From positions 1-58,751 of the forward strand of contig JAPKBR010000021.1 in assembly GCA_028823345.1 (NCBI GenBank): DNA of 58,751 nucleotides, given 5' to 3'. The stretch comes from Planctomycetota bacterium. Its GTDB lineage: Bacteria; Planctomycetota; UBA1135; GCA-002686595. Below the pieces are notes generated by a model, which saw only the letters and a list, made by a program, of their open reading frames with translations, made no database searches and was not told the origin of the DNA. Position 1 is the stretch's first letter. Each line of letters begins with the position of its first letter. Position numbers and translations under genes: made by a program. Below are positions 25,474 through 33,480 of this stretch, piece by piece.

Positions 25474-26895
25474 GTGCTGCGCTTCCATCTGATCATCCCC
25501 TGCATCCTTGTCTGCACCGCCTGCGGGCCCGAGAGTCAGCCTGCGCCTGCTCCTCTGGAACTTCCCGAGCCCCTGGTTCAGCCTGATATCGTGCTGGTTA
25601 CCTTGGATACGGTTCGTGCGGACCGCTTCTCGTGTTATGGCTATCCGCGCGAGACCTCGCCTCACTTGGACCAACTGGCTAAGACGTCCGTGCGCTTCGA
25701 GCGTTGCCTCGCGCCCGCTCCAACGACCTTGCCCAGCCACACCACTATGTTCACGGGCTTGGAACCACTCGAACACGGAGTGCTGGCGAATCTACACGAG
25801 GGGCTTGTCTATGAGCGCCATCCCGACCTTCTGACCCTAACTGAAACCCTGCAGGAAGCGGGTTACACCACTGCGGGTTTTGTCAGCGCCCAGCCCTTGC
25901 GCAAGGAAACAGGTATCGGGGCCGGGTTTGAAACATGGAGCGAACCCCGTCGTCCTGAGCGGCCGGGCTTTCGCACCATGGACAAAGCTCTTGAGTGGCT
26001 CAACCAAACCGAGGGCCCCTTGTTTCTTTGGGTGCACCTGTTTGATCCTCACAATCCTTACCAGCCACAAGAACCCTGGGACGAGCACTTCGATGCGAGC
26101 GATGGGGTTGTGGGGGCATGGATGAAGGCGCACGGTGTGCAAGCGGAAACCACACGTTTGGGTGGGCGCAAGGTGGATATGCATGCCGCGAATGAAGCCT
26201 ATGATGGGGAGTTGCGTGCGACTGATGAGGAACTTGGGCGCTTGCTCACCGCCCTAGGTGCACGTCCCCGTTGGGACCAGACGATTCTTGCGGTGATCGG
26301 AGACCACGGGGAGGGGCTCGGCCAACACGGGGAGCCATCCCACGGTTTGGCCTGGGACGATCACCTGCATGTGCCCTGGGTGATGCGTATTCCGGGGCTG
26401 ACCGCATTGACGATAGGGGAAACCGTGAGTGTGACGGATTTTCTGCCGACCCTCTTGGGACGGATACATACGGAAAGGGCAAGTGATCTTCTCGATCAGT
26501 GTAGTGGGATCGACCGCTTGAAGTTTTCGGGGCTGAGCACTCCAGTCCATGGACAATCATCCCCGCGCCAGTCCACCAAACGTTTGCTCGATCACTCATG
26601 GACCCAGGATCCTTGGAAGTACTTGCGACTTGCGGACGGGACGGAGTTGCTGTTCGATCTCAAACAGGATCCGTTTGAATTTCACGACCAGGCAGGGGCT
26701 CAGCCCGAGGTTCTTGGCCGCTTGAGGTTGGGCCTCGATCAGTACCTCGAGCGATTGGCTAGGTATGGGGAGGAGCGAACACGAAGGGCAACTCCCGAAG
26801 AGGAGGCGGACCTGCGGGCCTTGGGTTATGGGGGAGGCGAGGTACCATCGAGGGACAATTCCGCCACCGATAAATCCATGGACGACGGTCGTTGA
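25474..26895 (+). CDS. Sulfatase-fold lipoprotein with Thr at the nucleophile position
   Basis: From GTG 25474 the product is MLRFHLIIPCILVCTACGPE, a clean lipoprotein signal; an ATG at 25423 would add 17 residues. The sulfatase-superfamily core shows DIVLVTLDTVRADRFSCYGY, the nucleophile region APTTLPSHTTMFTG, HLFDPHNPYQPQEPW and ILAVIGDHGEGLGQHGE. At the C-x-P-x-R site it has T85-L-P-S-H, so it lacks the formylglycine precursor and should not need a maturation enzyme. This subgroup is common in planctomycetes and myxobacteria; its substrates are not established to my knowledge. It probably acts in the periplasm or at the cell surface. Confidence 0.9.
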   Translation: MLRFHLIIPCILVCTACGPESQPAPAPLELPEPLVQPDIVLVTLDTVRADRFSCYGYPRETSPHLDQLAKTSVRFERCLAPAPTTLPSHTTMFTGLEPLEHGVLANLHEGLVYERHPDLLTLTETLQEAGYTTAGFVSAQPLRKETGIGAGFETWSEPRRPERPGFRTMDKALEWLNQTEGPLFLWVHLFDPHNPYQPQEPWDEHFDASDGVVGAWMKAHGVQAETTRLGGRKVDMHAANEAYDGELRATDEELGRLLTALGARPRWDQTILAVIGDHGEGLGQHGEPSHGLAWDDHLHVPWVMRIPGLTALTIGETVSVTDFLPTLLGRIHTERASDLLDQCSGIDRLKFSGLSTPVHGQSSPRQSTKRLLDHSWTQDPWKYLRLADGTELLFDLKQDPFEFHDQAGAQPEVLGRLRLGLDQYLERLARYGEERTRRATPEEEADLRALGYGGGEVPSRDNSATDKSMDDGR

Positions 26896-27063
26896 TCGAG
26901 CCTCTCATGTGTCGCGAGAGTTAAAAGTGGGTTCTAAGACCCGGCGGGAGGGGTTCTAGTGCTCTGCCCGAGTGGGTGTGGAGTTGGAGGAGTTCCCGCA
27001 TGGAAATTCCTCGTTTCCATTTCCAGCAAGATCACCCTGCCTCGGGCATCATGGTGTTCTGTT

Positions 27064-27576
27064 ATGAACCCCGATCTTCTCATCGGGCGCTTGGCCGTGT
27101 TTGCACTCAGCCTGCGTCAGCTCCTTGTGGAGCTTGATCCCCAGGATGCCCGCTGGCGTCCGCCGGACGGAGGATGGAGCGTGCTTGAGATTATCTGCCA
27201 CTTGGCTGATGAGGAGCGCGAGGACTTTCGTGGTCGCTTGGAGTATGTGCTCGGTGGAAGCCAGGGAGAATTGAGGTCCATCGATCCCGAAGGCTGGACC
27301 GAGTCCCGCGGGTACAACGAAATGGATTTTGGACGCTGTCTCGAGCGCTTTTGTGTCGAGCGTCGGCTGACCGTTAGCTGGTTGCGCAGTTTGAAGCATC
27401 CAGATTGGCAAGCCTCCATCGAACATCCCAAGCTTGGTATAATTTCCGCTGGGGACCTGTTGGCTTCCTTAGCTGCGCACGATGCCCTCCACATGCGCCA
27501 GATCTCCAGCCGCTTTCACTCCCTAGCTCTGCGTGATGCACCTGGTTTCAGCGTGTCTTACGCCGGCTCCTGGTAA
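27064..27576 (+). CDS. DinB-family four-helix protein
   Basis: The 170-aa product from ATG 27064 fits the DinB/YfiT fold: four amphipathic helices with the metal-binding histidine in WSVLEIICHLADEERED after helix 2 and two more in LAAHDALHMRQISS near the C-terminus. Members are putative metal-dependent small-molecule transferases or thiol-linked detoxification enzymes. The 35 in-frame codons upstream are dismissed because the family begins near this Met. The gene is followed after 39 bp by the DUF1800 gene on the same strand, but a functional link is not evident. Confidence 0.88.
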   Translation: MNPDLLIGRLAVFALSLRQLLVELDPQDARWRPPDGGWSVLEIICHLADEEREDFRGRLEYVLGGSQGELRSIDPEGWTESRGYNEMDFGRCLERFCVERRLTVSWLRSLKHPDWQASIEHPKLGIISAGDLLASLAAHDALHMRQISSRFHSLALRDAPGFSVSYAGSW

Positions 27577-27615
27577 GGCCTCACGCCAATTTCGCCCTCG
27601 GCCCGTTCCTCTCCT

Positions 27616-29133
27616 GTGTCTGATTCAGATTCCATCCCCCAATCCTCCAGAGCCTCCCGGCGTGGAATTCTGGGTGCGAGCCTTGGCCTAGCCGCTGCGA
27701 GTCAAAGTCCCGGTCTGGCTTTTCAGGGCCCCGTTTCTGGGAACAACCCGTTGCTCCGGGACGAACTGGTGATGTTGCTGCACCATGGGAGCCAGGGCAT
27801 CACAATTCCGGAACTCAATCGCATGCGGATCATGGGGCGTGACGCTTGGATCGACGAACAACTCGATCCGGATTCCATAGATGATTCTGCCTGCGATGCA
27901 ATGTTGCAGAGCATCCCGTTCCTGGGTATGACCGGTCAGGAATTGTGGGACAACTACACAAGTCCCAGCAGCGGGTTGGGTCAGTTGACGCGCGGCCTGC
28001 AGGGTGCTGCCCTCATTCGTTCCACTGTCTCCAAGCGCCAACTGTTTGAGCGCATGGTTGAGTTTTGGTCCGATCACTTCAGCGTCTATCAAAACAAGAC
28101 CGGGAAGCAGCGGATCTTTAAGGTGTTGGGCGATCGCGATGTGATCCGCGCTCATGCCCTTGGGAACTTCCGCGATATCTTGCTGGCCAGCGCCCGTAGC
28201 GCGTCCATGAGTCTCTACTTGGACAACTACGCCAGTTCTGCGGATGCGATCAACGAGAACTATTCCCGTGAGTTGCTGGAATTGCACACGGTAGGCGTGG
28301 ATGCGCCGTATGGACCTAGTGACATCGTCGACTTGGCCCGATGCTTTACGGGCTGGCGTTTCGAGTGGCCGGGGAGTGGAATTTTCGGCACTTTCAGGTT
28401 CGCCAGTGGCCAGCACGACAACGACTCCAAGGCGGTGATGGGCTTGAGTCTCCCGGCCGGAGGTGGTGAGAGCGATGGGGTCGCGGCAATTGACTATCTA
28501 GCGAGTCACCCTCTGACCGCGCAATTTGTCTCACGCAAGATGATCTCGTGGCTGCTGCGTGGAGATCCCGATCAGGCAATGGTGAATCAAATAGCAAACG
28601 TATTCATGTCCAGCAACGGCGATATTAAGGCCATGGTGCGCGCGATCCTGGATCCCGATTTCATTCTTGCGGCCAATCCATGGAGGAATCCGAAGCTGAA
28701 GCGGCCCTTCCACCTTTTGGTTGGCCTGATGCGCCAGCTCGGTGTCAGTACTATCGAAACTCTGGGAATGAACCAGGCCCTCGAGGCCCTCGGGCACGCC
28801 CCCTACAATTGGCACGCGCCTGACGGTTACAGCGATCGCATGGTGGATTGGGGTGGTGCAGTACTGAACCGTTGGAAGTTAGTTTCAGTGCTGCTGGAAA
28901 ACCAACTCCCGGGCGTGAACGTGGACTCGGCCATGATCAACAGTTTGCTTGCGGGCGTTCCCAAAGATCGAGTGGCGGGGGCCTTGGACCTCTTGCTGTG
29001 CGGTGGGCACATGTCCCTTCACGATCGCGGCCTGTTGCAGGGCCATGTGGATTCAATGCCCAACTGGGGATTGCCGGAGGCTCGCGAAGCAATCGCCCTG
29101 GCTGCCTCCACCCCTAGCTATCAGGTGTACTGA
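27616..29133 (+). CDS. DUF1800-domain protein, Tat-exported
   Basis: The 505-aa protein starts at GTG 27616 and has a twin-arginine signal (SRASRRGILGASLGLAAASQ). DUF1800 marks include MVEFWSDHFSVYQNK, ENYSRELLELHTVGVDAPYG, DLARCFTGWRF, PLTAQFVSRKMISWLLRGDP and the late YNWHAPDGYSDR. DUF1800 proteins are almost always paired with DUF1501 proteins, as here, and the pair is thought to act outside the cytoplasm; its biochemical role is unknown. The stop TGA forms part of the TGAGGA ribosome site for the next gene. Confidence 0.95.
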   Translation: MSDSDSIPQSSRASRRGILGASLGLAAASQSPGLAFQGPVSGNNPLLRDELVMLLHHGSQGITIPELNRMRIMGRDAWIDEQLDPDSIDDSACDAMLQSIPFLGMTGQELWDNYTSPSSGLGQLTRGLQGAALIRSTVSKRQLFERMVEFWSDHFSVYQNKTGKQRIFKVLGDRDVIRAHALGNFRDILLASARSASMSLYLDNYASSADAINENYSRELLELHTVGVDAPYGPSDIVDLARCFTGWRFEWPGSGIFGTFRFASGQHDNDSKAVMGLSLPAGGGESDGVAAIDYLASHPLTAQFVSRKMISWLLRGDPDQAMVNQIANVFMSSNGDIKAMVRAILDPDFILAANPWRNPKLKRPFHLLVGLMRQLGVSTIETLGMNQALEALGHAPYNWHAPDGYSDRMVDWGGAVLNRWKLVSVLLENQLPGVNVDSAMINSLLAGVPKDRVAGALDLLLCGGHMSLHDRGLLQGHVDSMPNWGLPEAREAIALAASTPSYQVY

Positions 29134-29142
29134 GGAACCATC

Positions 29143-30468
29143 ATGACGCACCTATTCAACAACCAATCTTCAGGACCCGTGGGTCAAGCACCTTCACAAT
29201 CACCGGGCATCACCCGCCGGTTCCTTGCCCCCCGCCAATCGAACCAGAGCAACCGAGGTGCGGGGACGCAAGTGGCAGTCAGTGTGAATGGCTCGGCAGC
29301 GACTCCCCCTGGCACGAACCGTGACACCTTGATCAGCGTTTTTCTGCACGGTGGTATGGACGGTTTGACCGCGGTAGTTCCCTTCGGGGATGTGGATCCG
29401 GGTACAGGCGGTCGTTGGTTGGACTTTCATCGGCCGACCCTGGCCATCCCATCCCCTGGTCAACCCAATGGCGCTGTGGACTTGGATGGTTTCTTTGGGC
29501 TGGCGCCAGCAGCGGCTCCCCTGGCAACTCCGTTTCAGGCAGGTGACTTGGCGATTGTGCATGGGGTGGGCTCTCCGGATCCGAGCCGTTCACACTTCAG
29601 CGCTACGCGGATGATCCAGGCAGCAAGCCCAAATATGCCAGGCACCCAGCTGACATCCGGTTGGCTCGCGCGGCATCTCAGTACGATCGCAGCAGTGGGT
29701 GCGGGGGATCTGCGCGCCGTTTCGCAAGATCACATCATGCCTCAGATTCTGGCGGAAGGTCCCGGCGCTTTAGCGATCAAGGATCCCACCGACTTCACCT
29801 TTCCCGGTGACCCGGCCACTGCGATGGCACGCAGGAGCTTGATCGAAAACATGTACCAAGGTGCCAGGGCGCCCATGGCGGCGGCAACTGTGAGCTCACT
29901 TGCTGCCATTGATCTCTTGGCTACGGTGGATTTCGCGGGCTATGTGCCCTCTAACGGAGCGGTCTATCCAAACACGAACTTCGGCGGGGCGCTCAAGAAC
30001 ATGGCGATCATGATCAAAGCGGGTATGGGACTCGAAGTGGCTCATGTGAATTTCCATGGTTGGGATCACCACAGTTTGATGGGGCCCTTGACTGGAATGC
30101 TCGCTTCTATGCTGGATGATCTGAGTCGCAGTATGGAGGCGCTTTACCTGGACATGCTGGGAGACTCAAACGGCTACACCCTGGTTCTGCAGTCCGAGTT
30201 TGGTCGCCGGGTGAGCGAGAACGGTTCGGCTGGTCTGGACCATGGCCATGGCAACGCCATGTTTGTCATGGGTGAGAACGTGAACGGTGGCCAGGTCTAT
30301 GGCGCTTGGCCGGGTTTGGCGCCGACGAGTTTGGACAGCGGAGACCTTGCGGTGACCACCGACTATCGTGATGTGATGGCGGAGGTCCTTGCGGTTCGGC
30401 TTGGGAGCACCCAGCTGGGCACAGTCTTCCCGAACTTCAGCCCGACTTTCTTGGGCCTCGTGAACTGA
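29143..30468 (+). CDS. DUF1501-domain protein
   Basis: The 441-aa partner of the DUF1800 gene has DTLISVFLHGGMDGLTAVVP, AIVHGVGSPDPSRSHFSATR, MIKAGMGLEVAHVNFHGWDH and LVLQSEFGRRVSENGSAGLD followed by HGHGNAMFVMG. These are the DUF1501 conserved blocks that resemble the alkaline-phosphatase/sulfatase fold in metal-site layout. The N-terminus (SPGITRRFLAPRQSNQSNRG) is Tat-like but weakly hydrophobic, so export is uncertain. ATG 29143 lies six bases after a GAGGA ribosome site formed by the upstream stop. Confidence 0.95.
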   Translation: MTHLFNNQSSGPVGQAPSQSPGITRRFLAPRQSNQSNRGAGTQVAVSVNGSAATPPGTNRDTLISVFLHGGMDGLTAVVPFGDVDPGTGGRWLDFHRPTLAIPSPGQPNGAVDLDGFFGLAPAAAPLATPFQAGDLAIVHGVGSPDPSRSHFSATRMIQAASPNMPGTQLTSGWLARHLSTIAAVGAGDLRAVSQDHIMPQILAEGPGALAIKDPTDFTFPGDPATAMARRSLIENMYQGARAPMAAATVSSLAAIDLLATVDFAGYVPSNGAVYPNTNFGGALKNMAIMIKAGMGLEVAHVNFHGWDHHSLMGPLTGMLASMLDDLSRSMEALYLDMLGDSNGYTLVLQSEFGRRVSENGSAGLDHGHGNAMFVMGENVNGGQVYGAWPGLAPTSLDSGDLAVTTDYRDVMAEVLAVRLGSTQLGTVFPNFSPTFLGLVN

Positions 30469-30486
30469 GTCTAGAAGTCTGACCGA

Positions 30487-33309
30487 TTAGCGCGGGGGTA
30501 CCGTGCCGCGCATCACGCCCAGTAGTTTTCCTTCAGGGGAAATCCGTAGGGTGGTGGGGATCGGAAGCCGCAGGAGGTCGATGTAGTCTTCCGGGGGCGG
30601 CAGCACGCTGCTTGAATCTGCACCGAGGTAGAAGTCCGCAAGGCCCGTGGCTCGCTTAACCGCGATCGGGACGGCTTGCTCGCGGTGTTGGGGTGGGTCC
30701 GTGCAAAGCAGAACAACACGTAGGTCATCCCTTGCATCGTGTTCCACCAAGAGCGGCATCTCCTTGATGCAGGGCACACAGCTTTTGCCCCACAGGTTGA
30801 TCCACAGTTCACCGCCGTTAGCGAGTTCCACGGAGTCTAGGGTTGTGAGTTCGCCGCTGGCGTCGAGCATTGCGAGGGGTGGCAGGGTATCGCCTACCCG
30901 CAGACGCAAACCCTTGGGCAGAGGGTCGGGGAGGGGGCGGGGTCTTGCGGCGAAGTTGGAGGCTTTTCCTGTGCCCTCTGTGAGCAGTACCCGGGAGTTC
31001 GCTGGGATTGAGCCAAAGCTCTCCCGCGCGCCGCCGGGCCAAACGACCTCGACTTTTGCGGACTCTGCCAGGCCTAGGCCGAAGACGAGTTCAGGGGCTT
31101 GGCAGGACACAAAGCCCGCGCCGCGAGTCAATGGTTGGGCCACTGGGCCTTCGGGGCCGTGGGCGATGACCGTGGCGCCGATGCCCTCGTGTTGGCCATT
31201 GGTTGCCGCGAGGCGCACCTTGATGAATTGGCCCCCGAGGTTGTTGCGGTAGAGGTGGTGCCGTTCACGCTGGATCTCGTGCACGAACAGGTCCAGATCC
31301 CCATCGTCGTCCAGGTCAGCGCAGATTACGCCGCGGCCATCGCCAGGGGAATCACAGCCCGACAAGTCGGACAGGTCCGCAAAGGTGCCGTCGCCGCGAT
31401 TGAGGAACAGCTTGTCGCGTTCGTTGCCGCTGAAGCTGCGCCCTTCCGCAAAGATCTGGCTGTTGTGCCGGTCCAAGAAGCCTTGGTTGCCGACGGTTTG
31501 AAGTTGAAACTCTCCCTCCTCAGGAGTGTCACACACGGTCGACGCCACCACGTGGCGCCAGTAGGTGCTTCAGGTGTCCCAGGCTAGGTTGCCAGTGACA
31601 AATCCATTGGTACAGAACACATCAAGGCGTCCATCGAGGTTCAAGTCTGCAAGGCTTGCGGACCAGGCCCAGTTGGCTCCCACGCCGCCGGCCTTTTTAG
31701 GGCTACGCTTGAGGGTGCCGTCGGCTTGTTGAAAGAAGATGGAGTTGCCCGCGGCTAGCTTGCGTAGAACCTGCAGGATTTCCGGGTCAATGGAATCCTC
31801 TAGGCGATCCAAAATTCGGTTGCCTGCAGTAGATGACATGTTGGACACATAAAGGTCCAGTAGTCCGTCCTGGTTCAAGTCCCCGAAGGACGCGCCCATG
31901 CCGTTGCCCCGATCGGTTACGCCTCGGGCATCGGACTGCTGTTCGAAGGATCCATCGCCGGCGTTGATCCAGAACTGGTTGTCACCATAGTCATTGGCTA
32001 CATAGAGGTCAGGGTCACCGTCCAAGTCAATGTCTGCGGCAGCCGAGGCATAGGACCATTGACTACCCGCCATGCCGAGTTCTTCGGCCATGTCCTCGAA
32101 GCCCCGGCCTTCGCCCAAGTTGCGCAAGAGCGCATTGGGGTAGCCGTTGGTTGCTTGAAGCCAGGAGTCGTTGTGTTCCCGTTCGACCATGCCGTAGCAG
32201 GACAGGAAGATGTCGAGCCATCCATCCCCGTCGTAATCGAGCACCGTGGGGGAGTAGGCCACGAATGGGTTGTTCAGCCCCGCAAGGCCGCTGGCAAGGG
32301 TGTAGTTGCCCGATCCGTCGTTTGTGTAGAGCGCACAGTGATGACCCCCTTGTTCGTCACCGATGTCCCAACCCACTTGAGCCACGAACAGATCCTGGTC
32401 TCCGTCATTATCAAAATCTAAGAACACTGCGCCCGTGCCATCGTCGGGCAGGTCGACTCCACGTTCGACGGCTTCCTCACCATAGGTTCCATCGGGCAGC
32501 GCGATGTAGAGGTAGTTCCGATCATCGCTCGGAACAAATAGATCCCAGTCCCCATCACCGTCCACGTCGCCTGCCGCGGCCCCATTGAAGTGGAACGACC
32601 GGTTTTGATCAGATCCGAAGCGTGCAAATGTGTGACCCACGCCTGCAGCGCTGGTGACCTCCACGAAGGGGGCCTGGGTCAGGGTCTTGATGTTGTAGGA
32701 GGTTAACTCCAAGCGGTCGATGACCCAGTCGCCCACGCGCTTGACCCGTGCCCAGCCTCTTGCGGAAAAGGACTGCATGGCGCCGTCGGGCAAAATGCCC
32801 GTGGCATGGAAGTAGAGTTTGACGCGGCCCATGGGGCGGCCGCCTTGCTGGAACTCGGCGCCTTTGACTTTCCAGATAACACTGCTCACTTCGCCCCACT
32901 TGCCAAAAGTCTCTTCCCAGGAGGCAAGCAATCCGGCCTTGTCGACAATGGGAGCGCCGTTCACGTCGAAATCTTGTGAGACAACCCCGGCCAATTGAGT
33001 GGTCTCTGCGGAGACCGGTAAGTGAGCGAAACCCATGCCCTTGAAATCATCCGCGAGCCAGTCGAGGGCGGCTACGAAGTCTTGCTTGACCAACTCAGCA
33101 GAGAAGGTGAGCAAGCGATCGGCCACTTCTTCCGTGCGGTCCTCCACCAATTCCAAATTGGTCATGGGTTTGGACGGGGAAGCGATGGGCGTGAAGCCTT
33201 GATCAGCCTGGGCTTCGGGAGTGGACGGTTGCGGCGCGTCGGAGCCGCCACAACTGAAGAGCAGAAGGGCAGATGCACTGAGCAAGAGGAGTCGGTGGGG
33301 GTGTCGCAT
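30487..33309 (-). CDS. FG-GAP/ASPIC (CRTAC1-like) lipoprotein fused to TlpA-like thioredoxin, with in-frame TGA
   Basis: Two open segments (33309-31573 and 31569-30487) lie in the same frame, separated only by one TGA at 31570-31572 (codon 580). Both sides belong to one CRTAC1-type protein. It has a lipoprotein signal (LLLLSASALLLFSCGG) and an NTF2-like domain (~30-205). Six FG-GAP repeats (DVDGDGDWDLFVPS to DLNLDGRLDVFCTN) precede the TGA and a seventh (DLDDDGDLDLFVHE) follows it. Then come an ASPIC/UnbV domain (VKVEVVWPGG-type) and a thioredoxin fold with SCVPC. The junction reads NLAWDT-TGA-STYWRHVVAST, where CRTAC1 proteins usually continue. The second segment has no signal or ribosome site of its own. 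Read-through as selenocysteine is possible; a nonsense mutation or sequence error is the alternative. Confidence 0.8.
31540..31572 (-). promoter_or_regulatory. In-frame TGA followed by SECIS-like hairpin
   Basis: On the minus strand, 18 nt after the TGA a 3-nt loop (GTG, 31549-31551) is closed by CGCCAC (31557-31552) paired with GTGGCG (31548-31543). The stem extends outward by G-T, G-C and T-G pairs to 31560/31540, nine pairs in all. As I recall the published bacterial SECIS rules, they ask for a short apical loop with a G in its first two positions, a 4-16 bp upper stem and 16-37 nt from UGA to loop; this hairpin meets them. GC-rich coding sequence makes chance hairpins common, so the call is tentative. 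Confidence 0.4.
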
Positions 33310-33480
33310 GCTGGGGCGGATCTGGCTGGACCGGATTGGGCTGAGTCCAATGAGGAAGGCCGAACAGGGAGAAGCGTAGGGTTCCCATCGGCTAATTCGG
33401 GCCCAAAGAGGGGCTCCGAGGCCAATAAATCCTCCGCCCCTGGGAGTACGGGCGATCCACGCCTCTAGCGAGACCTATTT

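Noticed and set aside
31573..33309. Treating the first half of the FG-GAP protein as a complete gene
   Set aside because: It ends in the middle of the repeat domain, and the remaining repeat plus ASPIC domain continue in the same frame immediately after the TGA.
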